From Apoda limacodes (Eukaryota > Arthropoda > Insecta > Lepidoptera > Limacodidae): a stretch of DNA of 64,000 nucleotides. Positions 46,211 through 59,600 of the stretch are shown one piece after another; position 1 is the stretch's first letter; the number at the start of each line of letters is the position of its first letter. The notes under the pieces were generated by a model that was not told the origin of the DNA, made no database searches, and saw nothing but the letters and a program-made list of their open reading frames with translations. The DNA is taken from positions 27,359,521 through 27,423,520 of the forward strand of contig OX291544.1 of NCBI GenBank assembly GCA_946406115.1, read 5' to 3'. Made by a program: the position numbers and the translations under genes.

Positions 46211-49132
46211 CATATTATAGTGAAATTTTAGCTAAATTATGTGTAAAGCTTGGCAAAAACTAGAGGTAACTGTAATTTTTTTCTTTGGAGAAAATTTTAT
46301 AGCATCTTGTTTTGCTAATTAGACCTTGGCAAAAAGTAGTATCTATGTTTTTTCAATATTTGTTTAGACTCAATTAATTCTCTCAAAATTCAAATCCACC
46401 ATGTGCAATTTACCTTAATGCCCCCTCTTAAGCTATAGCTGTAGCTAGCTATACCAATACTATTATAGTTATGCGTCTAAGAACTTTTAAATTTTACGAA
46501 ATAAAATGTAACGTATGTTTTACGGTTTCAGTGTTTTTTTTTAATCTTTATAAATTTCAGCCAAATCGGTTCAGTTGTTCTGAGGTAAAGATGTAACAAA
46601 CTCACAAACTTTTCAATTTGTAATTTTAGTAGGATTAGGTATGTTATTATCTCTACTACCTAGATATTCGTATATATGATTATAAGTGCTTTTCCATTAT
46701 TTTAAAGTGTTTTATGAATTTATTGGCTTCAAATTCTACTACAGTCAACCAACATTGTAGTCAGTCAGTCAAACCATTTAAGTACGGAACCCTGAACACC
46801 AACTAACAACAGTTAAAAAAACTGGAATCACTTGTTGGATAAAGTTTTATCTTTTGAGATTTATGAAATTGGCAGCGCACTAGCGTGCACTCATAACAAT
46901 ATCTATTTTTATCTCCTAAATTAAAGTCTATTAGATAAATAAATCATTATTTGGATGAAATAATAGCAGTTGAGTTTTTTGCCAGCGAATAGCTGTTCAC
47001 AACATTTTATTATATATTACATAATTTTGAGGGGCTTTCCATAGCAAATAATCTAAAGCTTGAAACAAACATAAAGCGTGATAGCAGCGATGCGGAAGTG
47101 GTTGATATTATTAGCAAGAAGGTTTTAACTTGTTTATATTTCTATTATTTTTCATGATAAAAGCACGATAGTAACTCATGATAGTAAAAAATAAAATTTC
47201 AACTGTATTAACGCTTTTGTGTTTTAAATATAGATGAATTATAGATTTAGGAAAAAATAACATTGATAAGGGTGATGGATTTGGACTGGTTATTTTTTTA
47301 TTATTTGCCACGATAAAAGCTTTAGTTATCCATAATTTGTGTACAATATACAGCTTTGTGACAAACATACGGTATAGACGGCGTTAGCTTAGCAATATAG
47401 GGTGCCATCGGCAGTTTGTCATCTTGATATGGAACCTTTAAAACGTCAATTTACGCTATGCTGCATCGCCAGTGGCTTGCATCGCGATCATCTCGCTTGT
47501 TAAACGCTCATTGTGTTTTGAAAGCTTTATTCGTATTTAGTTTATATATGGTACCGTCTGCGTATTATCTAGATCTATATTTACCTAGATAAAATTTCAT
47601 TGGAATTTTTCAATCCGATTTAGAATATTCCTATACATACATATTCAGTTACACTAAGTATCTTGACATTAAATATTTCGCCACTCAAAATGCGTCATTA
47701 TTATTATCTCTATTTACTAGAGTCGCAAAAAGCATCTAAGAACATTTATGAAATGGCAGTAAATTATTAAACAAACAAAGTTTTTGTTGTTTCAAATATT
47801 AATTCATAAAATAAAGGTTTGAATAGCGAGCTGCTTATTTTTAATTATATTTGGTGTAACAAGGTTTAAATGACAAACAAACCTTACATTTACTTCAAAG
47901 CGATTATTATTGTACACATAAGGTCGAAAATACTTTGAGAATTAAACAGTGTTGGAAAATACTGTTAGCCGCAAATTAATGCATATAATCACGCTATAAA
48001 TATTCAAATTTGCGGGATATTGGACATAAATATTATGTTATTAAAAATGTTACTTTTTAGTGATAGTTCTTTAAAAACAAAAATATTATCCTATTTTAAA
48101 ACCAATTTTGGGGTTCCGTAACCATTTTGTTGAACAAAAAGAACCCTGTTTTTGTAATTTGGCGGAATCCGAACCATTTGGTATCGTTATATTCGTCCGT
48201 GCGTCACAAACTTTCAATTCCCTAGTCTTTTGATCGATTCCGTAATAAAAGTTGAAAGTAAAAAAAAAGCCAAACTGTACAATTTAACAATATAATTGCA
48301 TAAATTACGTACTTTATAATATTTAAACAAACACATAATAAAAAATGGCCGCTTCCGAAAAAAACCAGCAGCCATCTACAACTTACGGATATATTCTAAG
48401 AACAATGTACAACGTTATAAAAACACTTTGAGAGTACAAAGAGGAACTTTAAAATAACCAGAAGCAATTCTAGTTAGCTTGCTCCGCTAACCACATTACA
48501 ATTAGAACGATGACATATTGTAGGCGCAATCTATAAACTTTCTATCTATCTATCTATCTAGGAGTATATTTAATCAATCAAATAAATAAAAAATATCTTT
48601 GGACAAGTAGGTTTCCAAGAACGCTTTTGAATTTTAAGAAGCAATAAGTATGTAGTAACTCGTCAACAATGGGGATTTCTATCAAAAAAACCAGCAAGAG
48701 ATTAACTTTTTAAAAAATAAAAAAGTATCAATAAACTTTATTACAATATTTTAAAAGTAAATTAACTAATTAGTAATATATACACTATGTATATTGATAC
48801 AATAAAACATTTAGATAATTTATTAAGGCTGTTTAATATAATGTATAATATAATAACACAATATATTATTTTTTCTCACTGTAAAGGTTCAAAATTACTC
48901 AAAATTAAAAAAGAGAATATAGAAATCTCGAAAACAGCTTGAAAATATCAAGAAAATCAAATCATTTTAAAATATTTTGAATTTATACAGGTGTATAACA
49001 TTAATTTTCTCATTTTTTATGTTTACGAATTAATCAATACAAAATGTAAATAAACATCGTTTAATTTAATTACAATTAATAATTAATTAATTGTTAATCG
49101 TGGCTATCGACAATTTATTACAAATAAACTTT

Positions 49133-49273
49133 TTTTTTTATTACCACTGTGGTGGCAAAAAAGCGGTCACCGTAGGCTATGGACGCTTATAACACCAGAG
49201 GTATCACTCGCGCGTTGCCGACCCTTCAAAAATTCAATAACTTCTTTCTTGAAGAACCCCATACTGTAGTACA
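49133..49273 (-). mobile_element. LINE family J2, 3'-end fragment
   Basis: A T-run then TACCACTGTGGTGGC, GCGGTCACCGTAGGCTATGG, and CGTTGCCGACCCTTC...: the 3' UTR and last ~25 codons of the J2 element, severely 5'-truncated, with an internal loss after GGTGGCAAA. Confidence 0.85.
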
Positions 49274-49518
49274 TGTTTTAAGTGGCAATAAAACAAAGAT
49301 ACCTAAAAAAGTATATTAAAATGTAAATTGTAATGATAATACAACATTTATTTTTAAAAAGTCAATATATTGTATAGGTATGTTTATTTAATTTGTTTAG
49401 TTGCTATAAAAAAATATAGAAACAAATACTGGGAAATTATAAAGAATTCTAACTATTAAAATGTAAATCAGGTTTTTTACAATTTAAAAGGGCTTTTATT
49501 CGAAAAATTCTATGTTTA

Positions 49519-49856
49519 AGGGGCTAAAATAAGTGAAAGCGGCGCCCTCACTTTTTTTTTTAATTTCCATCAAATACAAACTCATTTCCAAAAAAGCGCT
49601 CAAATCAAAAGTTGTATGTACAAGTAAGCAATTTTTAGAATGTTTTATTTGCTAGATATCGTTGACGTGCAGGCTGGAAAGTTCATTTATGAACTTCAAG
49701 CCTACACATGCATAATATGCAGCGACTTAAACTTTCTAAAAATAGCTTACTTGTACTTTAAACTTTTAATTTGAGCACTTTTTCAAAATTCCTTTTCTGA
49801 TCAATACAAATTGAAAAATCTAATGGGGGCGCCACTTTCACTCATCTTAGGGCCTT
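49519..49856. repeat. Hairpin MITE, 338 bp
   Basis: The ends AAGGGGCTAAAATAAGTGAA and TTCACTCATCTTAGGGCCTT are inverted. The similarity runs inward for over 100 bp (GCGGCGCCC, GCGCTCAAATCAAAAGTT, TACAAGTAAGC on the left and inverse forms on the right), leaving a short centre around 49680. Confidence 0.85.
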
Positions 49857-50182
49857 AATAGACAATTTGACTCAGATTCGACTTCACTAGCATCATCAAC
49901 GCGCGTATAAGATTCCTATGCACGAAGATTACTTATTCGTCCCTATACATTTCCTTAACAGGTATCTAAGTATTAACTTCGCATTACTCGTTGCATTTAG
50001 CATTACGGACCCATACTTGGTGTCTCGGGACCATTTAGACTAAATTCTTCTAACTCCTCGCAAACAATCACCCATTGGTAGATTCAATGAAATAATGTTA
50101 ATGATTACTTGGCTTGCATAATGAAAAGTTCTAACGAATTTTAAAGTCAGTACATCAACACAACACATAACAACAAATAATT

Positions 50183-51055
50183 AAAACCGGCCAAGTGTGA
50201 GACGAGCTCGAGCCATTACCGTATTAAGGTGACGGAATACCGAAACGAGTTAAGTTTGCAAGAATTTGATTCATTATGTTACAGTCCTGAGTACACTTTT
50301 TGACGTGAATTTTTTTTTAATTAACCACTTAATTTGTTAATAATATAATAATTTGGTTATTAAAGCAGTTAGAAAAGAAATAGTGCTGGCACTCTATTTG
50401 GCCTCTCTATTATAGTATATTGGCCTTGATTCAAATTACGAGTGATATCCTCTTGATTCTTATTTCATAAAATATATATTAATATGACCAAGTGAATTTG
50501 CTAATTTCATGGTTCTTAATAAATATATCTAAATTGAAATTTTCAATCCTAACGTACATGGAACTGTGTGTCTTTGTATGCTTCAATAGTGTAACATGTC
50601 TTGTACACTGGCCGAAACGGCTGCTTTTGCTAGGGTATGCCATAGCCTTAACGACATCTTGCGAATAGACTCTATAGTATTACTAGGAGAAACAGTTACA
50701 AATTTGTATATTGGAAACGATATTCAAAGTTACGCATCGTTGGGCTTGGTAAGTCATTTGATGGGTAACCGCTTAGCGGCACACATAGATATACAAATAA
50801 ATATTTAAGGGGGCTCCCATACAAAAAACGTGATTTTTTTACTCGTTATTGCTCGATATTGATAACGGTAACAGGTAAACGCTTGAAATATTCACAGAAT
50901 ATTTAGTTATATTGTCGCTTTAAAAATAAATAATTAAATTAAAATAAAACAAATATTTAAGGGGGGTTCCCATACCGCAAACGTGATTTTTTGCCGTTTT
51001 TAGTACGGAGCCCTTCGTGCGTGAGTCCGACTCGCACTTTGCCGGTTTTTTTGGT
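50183..51055 (+). repeat. Interspersed repeat with 5S-like module (copy 4) and GGTTCCGTA-type tail
   Basis: ACCGGCCAAGTGTGAGACG at the left, a 5S-like segment 50727-50773 (AAGTTACGCATCGTTGGGCT, TGGTAAGTCATTTG, ATGGGTAACCGC), GGGGGCTCCCATACAAAAAA and, at the right, GCGTGAGTCCGACTCGCAC, TTTGCCGG and a T-run. The 5S-like part is the most diverged of the four. Confidence 0.75.
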
Positions 51056-51560
51056 TGTAGTTTGAAAGCTATAGGAAACATTTTTTCCTACTTTGGATGC
51101 CAATAACCATAAAAAGAAAAAAAAACTTTAAAACCCTCAATGCATTTTAAAAACATACTTAAAGGCACAATGGTAAAAAGAAAACCATCCCTTAGTTTGA
51201 TTTATCACGTTGAGTTATCTCCATTTTTAGGATCACTTTGTTGTCCGTCTGTCAAAACCCTTTTTCTTAGGATTTCGTGTAGGTATTAAGTTAAATTTAA
51301 TATTAAATACTAAGGTCTACGGTCCTTTAAAGCTGTAAAAAAGTCAACGTCAATAAAAAGAAAAATACATTTTTGTCGCATATTGTGACACAAATAAATT
51401 AAAACCTATGAGTACTTCCCGTTGACTTAGAATCATGAAATTTGTCAAGAAGCAACACACAAATAAAGGAAATAAATGCAAAAACTGATAATTTAGGCAT
51501 AAACTTGTGACACTTGATCTCATGATGGAAGAACTATCTATTTAAATATAATAAGTTTGT

Positions 51561-51606
51561 ACGGAACCCTCGGTGCGCGAGTCATACTCGCACTTGGCCG
51601 GTTTTT
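51561..51606 (+). repeat. Solo tail of GGTTCCGTA-type repeat
   Basis: TACGGAACCCTCGGTGCGCG, GAGTCATACTCGC, ACTTGGCCGG and TTTTT: hairpin plus T-run only. Confidence 0.7.
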
Positions 51607-52387
51607 ATTTGTAATTTTATTGCTTAAGAAGCTAACCAATGGCAAATGACACGTACTTTTTTAAATAGAAAAATCAATACTTGCAGTCAGTATTTAAGGC
51701 TAAAAATCTAACTATATAGAAGAACATTTACCTAATGGCTTATACTATCAAAAACGTGATAGTATTGATTTTCTATTTTTTTTGGTTTTTCACTGCTTTT
51801 TGCTAACGTATAACATGAAATTCATATAAATGGCTAGCTAACCAGTCAATGGTTGTTACCACTGAAATTTAAAAAAATGAAGTTAGTTTTTAAGTGAATA
51901 CCTAAAAACCGATTTGAATCTCACGTTCCATATAATGAATAGCACTGTGGTCTTTTGTATATTAAATAGCTGTGTTTCGAACTGTTATATGCGGTGGGCG
52001 GGTAAATACTGAAATTTCATGTATGGCAGTTTATATAGGACATCTTTTTGGAGATTAAAATGGATAAATGCAAAGTCATTGGAATTATAAGGCTGTGTAT
52101 TACATACGGACGGACAGACAGACATAACAAAATTGGTTCCGTTATTGCCTTCGACTACGGAAGTCCAGAAAAAGGTTACCTACTCAGAGTATGTCAATAT
52201 TTTTGTTAGAACAATAATATATATTGATGGAAAAGCCATTTATCATCTTTAATAATACATAATATGTTATTTGTAGTAAAAGCACTTGAGCTGGTGTATA
52301 TATATTTAGCAGCTACATATGAACTGACTCATTTGCCGCGCCGCATGTACCAACGGCTGAACGCGTGAAACGATTTTACTAAACACA

Positions 52388-52411
52388 ATCGATAGTTTTC
52401 ACAGATCGATA
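52388..52411 (+). promoter_or_regulatory. Pair of ATCGATA motifs upstream of gene B
   Basis: ATCGATA at 52388-52394 and 52405-52411, about 300 bp upstream of the putative start of transcription. In Drosophila the related TATCGATA is bound by DREF. Whether this holds here is unknown. Confidence 0.3.
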
Positions 52412-52715
52412 AATTGTTTCAGATGGATGTACTTTGAACAGAAGAGGGATAAATCGGAAGATGTGACGGACGAATAGTGAAAATTAATAACTTTTATACA
52501 ACGAAAAAATAAAAACTGTTAAACGAAAAATTTATAATAGAAATTATTTTTAAATTAACAATTATTTTGATTAAAATTTTAACTTGTTGAATTGTGCTTT
52601 CTTTTAATATTTTAATTCACAAAAATGATGCAAAGGGATATTAAATAAATACTTTAGTGTGGATTCGACGGGCGTGTTTTTCTTGCGGATTTCGTGCGTG
52701 TGTTTACAGACGCAG

Positions 52716-52724
52716 TATATAAAA
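52716..52724 (+). promoter_or_regulatory. Putative TATA box of gene B
   Basis: TATATAAAA lies 156 bp before the ATG at 52880. A start about 30 bp downstream (GCAGTT near 52748) would give a 5' UTR of about 130 nt without an upstream ATG. A TCAGTG initiator-like site also occurs at 52808. Confidence 0.4.
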
Positions 52725-52879
52725 ACTGTGAAATAACGTTTTGATAGCAGTTAAGTGTTATTTTACAGAAACTTAACAATAACGATCTATATTGAAAAAA
52801 GTGTTGTCAGTGAAATATTATATAATTATTGAAATTTAAGTGTATTGAAATATTTGTGGTATTAAATACAAATATAACA

Positions 52880-53698
52880 ATGGGTACTAAAAATAATAAT
52901 TATGATATGAAAGTCCTGGATAAGGCTCAAGATGATTTGCTTGTGAAAGCAGAAAAAGGTAATGAAAAAAACTCACAAAACCGGTCATTTTGGAGTAAAA
53001 TTAAAGAGATTAAGGCAAATGTAACAGTCGAACCTGTACTTTTTATATTCGTTACATCAAGTGTAATGGTAATGTTTGCGGCGCAAAACCTTAACCTGTC
53101 CAAATCATGTAAAGTTAACTTAGGTTTTGGCAAAGCTATATGTGCGGATTTGGAACGAAGAATAAAAGCTAACCACACACGTGAAGATGAAGCGGTTCAA
53201 AGATTAACAGCTTCTATTTACATTTGGAAAAGCATTGTAAATACGGCAGTGCCATGTGTATTAATGCTTTTCATTGGATCGTGGAGTGATAAAACTGGAA
53301 AAAGGAAAATATGTATGTTGATGCCGATCTTTGGAGAGTTCGCTACGTATATTTTGAATATATTGAACACATTTTTCTTCTATCAAGTTGCTGCAGAATG
53401 GACTGTATTAATGGAGGTAATAATGCCTTCTTTTACTGGCGGATGGTACACGATGTTTTTGGGGACATTTAGTTATTTAGGAGATATTACAACAAGAGAA
53501 AACAGAACATTTCGAGTTGGGATTTTACAAATGTGCATGACGATCGGTTTTCCATTAGGGATAACTCTAAGTGGACTATTGTTAAAGTATTCAGGTTTTT
53601 ATGGAGTGTTTGGTGTTTCGGCTGTTCTGCAGCTTGCGAATTTTTGTTACGTGTTCTTTGCTTTAGAAGAACATACTTGGTTGGACAAAAGAGAGAAG
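52880..53698 (+). CDS. Gene B exon 1: N-terminus to TM6 (819 nt)
   Basis: 273 codons, from MGTKNNNYD to WLDKREK, then donor AAG|GTAATA. It holds six membrane segments in one exon and the TM2-TM3 motif. Genomic frame stays open 14 codons into the intron, but the next exon joins exactly at the phase 0 border. Confidence 0.9.
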
Positions 53699-56600
53699 GT
53701 AATATTAATCACTAAAGCTGTTTCTCTTTTCCTTTCTTGAGCAAGTGCTTATGGTGTAATAACTTTACAGGTACCGCAAAAAGGATTTGCAAGTTTTCTT
53801 TCCAGTTTCTTTGATGTTCGAAGTCTTAGAAAAACTATGGAAATAGTTTTCAAAAAGGGAAACCGTGACAGAAGACTACGTATGTGCCTGATTTTGACAG
53901 TGGTGGTGTTAACTTTTGGTCCATTACGAGGTATGTAAATTTTGCTTGTTAAATAATTCGCACTAGGTATTGTTGCGCGCTACCAAATCGTGTAGTTTTC
54001 TGCTCGGTTTTAGCATTCATTCTACTGTCCCATTGCAAGTTTCAAACCAAAAAAAATTCCTTTACAAATTTTTTTTACTAGAAAATTACTGCATTTGTTT
54101 TTAGATATCTGTAAAAACATCGCTATGAAAAAATAACTTTCGATCCTCTTGTTTTCCCATTTTTAGTCTATTAAGTAGTCTAATTTACTTGTAGTGGAAA
54201 AAATAAATTAATAAATATTTTTGGACATTACACACAGCGCCGTCGTGTACCAAACTATAAGCTAAGCTTCTGTTTTGGATATCAGGCAACAGATAAAATT
54301 ACAATTTTTTTTTTGTAAATACTTACATATTACATTATACATAGAAAACACCCAGTCTCAAGATACACACAAATAATAAATGTTTGTCTTATGCGGGAAT
54401 CGAACCCGCGCCCCTCGATTCAGCAGTCTAGTCATTATCAACTGAGCCACAGGGAAGACTAATAACATTTTTTTACTGTAATCCATACTAATATTATAAT
54501 TGCGAAAGTAACTCTGTCTGTCTGTTTGTCTGTTACTTTACGCTTAAACCGCTGTACCAATTATGATAAAATTTGGCATCGAGATATTTTGAGTCCCGAA
54601 AAGGATATAGGCTTATCGAAAACGTTAAGTGTAAGTCAGTTTTTTTTTTATAATTGAATAGTTGCCGTTGAAATCCTACACCGATAACCGAATTCAGGGC
54701 AAGTGGAACATATACCTATAAATTTTTTGTATTTAATATTTATTTTAAATATTAGTTTATAAGTTCTAAAACAAAAAATGAGGTCATTATATAAGTATAT
54801 ACATGTAAATGGTAGTGGATTATGCAGCAAGGAAGATGGCGTGATTTTCTATTTTTGCGGATATGATTTGCTTAATATAATAATAAAAAAAAACAAACTT
54901 AACTTAAAGTGCAAAAAATTTTTTCTGATTTTCTGACCTTGAATGATTTTTGGTCGCTAGTGTCATTGTAAGTTCACATCATTTCAATATGGCGACTGTA
55001 GTTTTGATTTTTGACCACCAGGTCAGAATAAATTGTTGCTGTTTGGTCACTTGCGGTAGTGATAGATAAACATAAGCTCCACCACAGATTATATAATACT
55101 ATACTAGGCTTCACTAATGTTTTATTCTTATATCAGTTGAACTTATAAAAATTATTATATGTACTAATATAGTCCAACTAGAGGTTGTATCCTTCTTTTA
55201 TTCTATACTAGCTTTTGCCAGCGGCTCCACCAGGCCTAACTTAAGTTATGGGCGTAGGATATCTGCTAAAGGGAGGATAGGTGCTAGTTAAGCAAGTATA
55301 ATAAGAGCTAAAACCATCTTTAGCCTGTATCATAATTAGATGCCAGTTGAGCAAGTCAAGTATAAAAAAAACTAAAATCTTAAGCCTGCTCTCATAAGGT
55401 TGAACTTGCGTAGAGTGCTTACGTTTTAGGGTGATTTTTTCAGGTTTTCTGATTTATAAAAAAGAACTAGCCCCTATGTGTATATAAAGATATTCTAGCC
55501 GATTTTTCTTTGAAAATGATACAATACTTAATTCATGAATTGAAAAAATAATTGGATTTCCTGACAAATCGAGATCTAAGGCAAGTAACCTTAATTTTCA
55601 GCACTTTTTTGTGATTATTAAGGAATTATTTTTTTAATTCATGAATTTTTTTTAGAATTTCTGTTCAATTTTTCTATTGAATTAGTCATTTCCTAACCTC
55701 CGTATTTTTCTGGAATTTGTAGTATGTACCACTTCTTCAACCTAGAACAATTAAGATAGACTGTTTTGGGATATTTGGGTATATTACTTACTTAAGGCGT
55801 TTGCGATAGCAAGCTATAGCTATTGTTTAAGAAAGTGGAATTTGGTAATAGTTATTCCCGTGGGAACTTTAGAATTTTCCGGGTTAATAAGCCTTTGTCC
55901 TTATCCGTCTCTTCAACTGTCCCTGTGATAAACTTAATTGTATGGTATGTTGCGGTGATTGAGTAAGAAAAAAACAATCTCACATACTTTCACATTTATA
56001 ACAATAATAGTATATATATCACATTTCAAGAAGAAGACATACGGTTACAAAGAAAGATTTGTCCATCTTTATTATCTTTGTCTTGTTGACATAGAATTCG
56101 TAACGTTGATAAATTATGCGGTAAAACCAAACTCAAACATGATGTTTATGAAAGTGTTAGTGCAAAGGCCACGTAAATGATAAAAAATATGCCAATTTAA
56201 CCCACTTGATTTTACCAACTTCATTAGTATCATTAAGGAGTTGTTTTTTTTTTCCTGAACTTACTATGCAGTTGGCTTCAGCAGCCATTACTACTCCACC
56301 GGGCTTTTTGGGGCGAGACTCTGAAAAAGCCCTTGACCGGCTCCCTGTGGAGGGAGCCTCGGCTTGGGTTGTCGCTCTTGGAGTCGTCCCTTCGACCAGC
56401 GTAAACCTCGAACCCGAAGGTGTGTCAGCGCCAGGAGGGGGTTTAATTAAGGAGTTGACATAAGAATCCCGCCGAAAACCAAATTTAGGGAGGGCGGAGC
56501 CGCTAGCAATAGCTAGTAATAAATTAAAGTTTGATATTTTTTTTTTTAAGTTCGGTAGCTAGAAATGTGCAGCAAATTTTGGTTTGTGTCCGACAGCAAC

Positions 56601-59600
56601 AGGAGATGCCAACACTTAGATTAATATTTCTCTTGCTTAACTTCTATTTTTTTAATGTTTTGTTGGATTTTCGAAGTAAGTAATTTTTTTTGCTTTTCAA
56701 GTTTTACTAACAATAAGCTCTTATGAGAAAAAATTTCTCAAAGTTCGCATGTCCAATGCGCTGTTTTATTTCTATACATCAATGTAAACATTCAACACTG
56801 AATAGAACTAAATACAAGTAAATGATTTTAAAACATCGATATAGGAAACGAGGTAAAGTATATTGCCCGGTTTTCTGTTGTGATTAATAAAAATGTAAAA
56901 TAGAAAAAGATTTAGGAAAATTTTGTTTAGTTAATCTTTAATATGCTAGTGCCCTGTGGTTTTCCCTACCTACTTATCTTGTTTGAACAACCCTCGCTTG
57001 TGCATTGTGACGAAAAGTAGGTACGTTAGTCAACGGCTATCAATCTTGTTTCGTGGCGCCAGGTGGTGTGCCTTCATATTCATACACAGTATTTCATTTG
57101 TCGACTTTTCTCGTATAAAATATTTTCTTCGAAACCCTTTAGATATCGAGATGATACATAGAGCAGATCGTAAATAACAGAACCCACTATTAAATAAAGA
57201 CATAACATAAGAAATAATACGTAGACTTCGTCTCTTTATACGAGTATTGTTATGACATAGGTCTTCCCCAATAAACGCCACCACACCCAGGCACCCGTCT
57301 CTTTAATCCAGCCACTACTGGGTTCCTTTTTCAATCGTGGCTCGCCGCCCATCAGCCAGGTGTAAACTGTAACTTGAAAAAAACCCCCAACTTTTTGGTG
57401 AGAAAATCCTTATTGCGCTAATAACTTTTTAATTGTTGAAGATTAAAAAAAATTTAAGGTTGGTAATAAAGGAAGCTTAATTTTTCTGTATCAAAGTACA
57501 TCCCCTTAACTTAGTAAAGTATGCAAATACTTGTTTATAACTTTTATTGAAGATTGTTTGATTTTATATGAGCCTGTATGGTTCCCTTGGATGGTTTAGA
57601 TTTACAATTGGTGGCGTTGCATTTGGGTGCTAGGTTTTTTCTGCAGGCAAGAAAATAAAGCTTTCTCCTTACGTAAACATGTTTTCTTTTATATCTTATA
57701 TACAGATTTGATAGCGAAATATACTAGAAGCGAAGACCTACATTTTAAAACCAAATATTTTATTTTAAGTAGAATCTTTTAACTTGTTACTAGATTTTAA
57801 AAATAAATTACGCAAAGACTATTAAACAAAGTCAAATAATATGAACAAGGTCACCTTAAGAGCCAGAGAAAATATCTGCAAATCAACATTCCCAAAAAAT
57901 ATCTAAATCATAGAGAAAACAGCATCGAAATAATTTGCATAGTTTAGGTACAAGAATTTAGCGGACAAACAGACGGACACGGATAACTATTTTGTTTTAT
58001 ACTGCTTTGAGATATACGAAACCCAATTTAACAGCAGGGCCCTGTCACTCAGGGGTAGATAGAACCGAACCCTCAGTCTACCCTTAAAAGGGTAAAAATC
58101 ACATGGCACTCATTACAGTAACCACACCATAAGAGCTGTTGTATATATTTAGAAGCGCCACTGTTCTAGTACATACTTGGACTCCAGTTAGTGCCGTATA
58201 TAAAGGCCAATGAAAGTCTATCGACAAAGCATTCAAGCTTTATATTTTGTTTTTTAGTGATAACTCTATTGTAGACTATTCTTTACTCTGTGTCGACAGT
58301 TAAAGACACGTGTATAAACTCTTCAGAGCACCGTCCATCGTTGCAATAAAGACAAACAGCGCATTGCGTTTGCTTACATAACAAGCAAACGTAGCAGCGC
58401 GGCGCTGAGTACAATGGTCATATAAATCAATGGTACATGCCCGTACGTCGGATAGCGCAATAACATTGTAGCGTCGTCGTAGATTTACAGCAGCGCTAAC
58501 TCAGTAGCGTGTCGTTCCGAATTAAACCATTGGCTGCAGGAGCTTCTATGTCCACTGACTCGTGACATGAAGGATTATGCCGGACAACTGGATTCTGAAA
58601 CAATAATCTAAATTATTGTCATGTATAGGTAGACATAGATGTAAATAAAAAAACCGGTAAAGAGCATGTTAGGCCATTTTTAATGTGGGCCTGTAGCAGT
58701 GTCTCCAACTCCTACTCTAAAAATTACTGTGTTGCTAGTCTAAACAAACGGTCTACGACTGAATATTACGGCAAATAAAAAAATTAAAATACGGTAAAAT
58801 TATGGTAAACTTTTGTTAAACAAAATTGCTCAAGCAGACTCAATTTTTGGTATTTTAATACTTACACAATACTTAATTAAGTATTAGAGTGAAACATTAC
58901 TTAAATTAAGTTAAAATCCTATTATCTATATTTATCAGTTTTTGACCTGGGTACTTCAAAAAAATGTGTATGTAATATTGTCAGAACTGCACAGTTTTGT
59001 ATATGTTAGCCTATACCAGCTTCTAAACATATGTGCCAAATTTCAAAAGTGTCTGTATGTATGTATGTCCGCGCATATCTCAAAAACTATAAGTCGGATT
59101 GCAAAAAATGATTTCTTGTTGGACTACGTATCGTCCAACTTAGGAAAAGTGCAAGTTTCATCAAAATCATAGTTTTTTTAGTTTGAATTGAATGAAAGGT
59201 AAATTGCTGTTTACGATTTATAACGTATAAAAAAAATTACTTACTAGATCTCGTTCAAACCAATTTCCGGTGGAAGTTTGCATGGTAATGTACATATATA
59301 TTTTTCTAGTTATTAATGTAGAAGTTACAGGGGGGGGGGGGCACATTTTACCACTTTGGAAGTGTCTCTCGCGCAAACTATTCAGACCTATCCATAGGTA
59401 CCCCGCACGTGTGGGTTTGATAAAAAAAAAAATTTTTTTGAGTTTCAGATCTAAGTATGGTAAAAATTTAATGTTTTTATTCTATTTTTGTGTAAAAATC
59501 TTAATGCGGTTCCCAAAATACATCTACTTACCAAGTTTCAACAGTATAGTTCTAATGGTTTCGGAAAACAGTGGCTGTGACATACGGACGGACGGACAGA

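Larger units (their letters stand above)
32904..52715. other. Intergenic region between gene A and gene B
   Basis: About 20 kb with no host gene recognised. Main contents are a retroelement-derived repeat (33053-33440), the BEL/Pao element (34419-39893) within a split TIR element (34341-40747), hairpins, tRNA-derived SINE pieces and a 169-bp tandem array (42407-43352), a J2 fragment (44030-45325), retroelement-like repeats near 45960-46210 and 46430-46640, a (TCTA)n run at about 48541-48560, a hairpin MITE (49519-49856) and GGTTCCGTA-type repeats (48108-48250, 50183-51055, 51561-51606). Nothing recognised in 33441-34340, 41204-42300, 46641-48107, 48561-49132, 49274-49518 and 51607-52380. Confidence 0.7.

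Noticed and set aside
52829..52879. An N-terminal extension of gene B beginning at 52829
   Set aside because: The upstream codon is TTG, not ATG. The first in-frame ATG is 52880, in a good context.
53533..53715. A 60-codon frame overlapping gene B exon 1
   Set aside because: Shadow in another frame of the well-supported transporter exon.
54380..54457. A functional tRNA gene on the minus strand
   Set aside because: Box A and B and the T arm are good but the anticodon and acceptor stems fail; the attached body recurs at 32341-32580, so it is a SINE.
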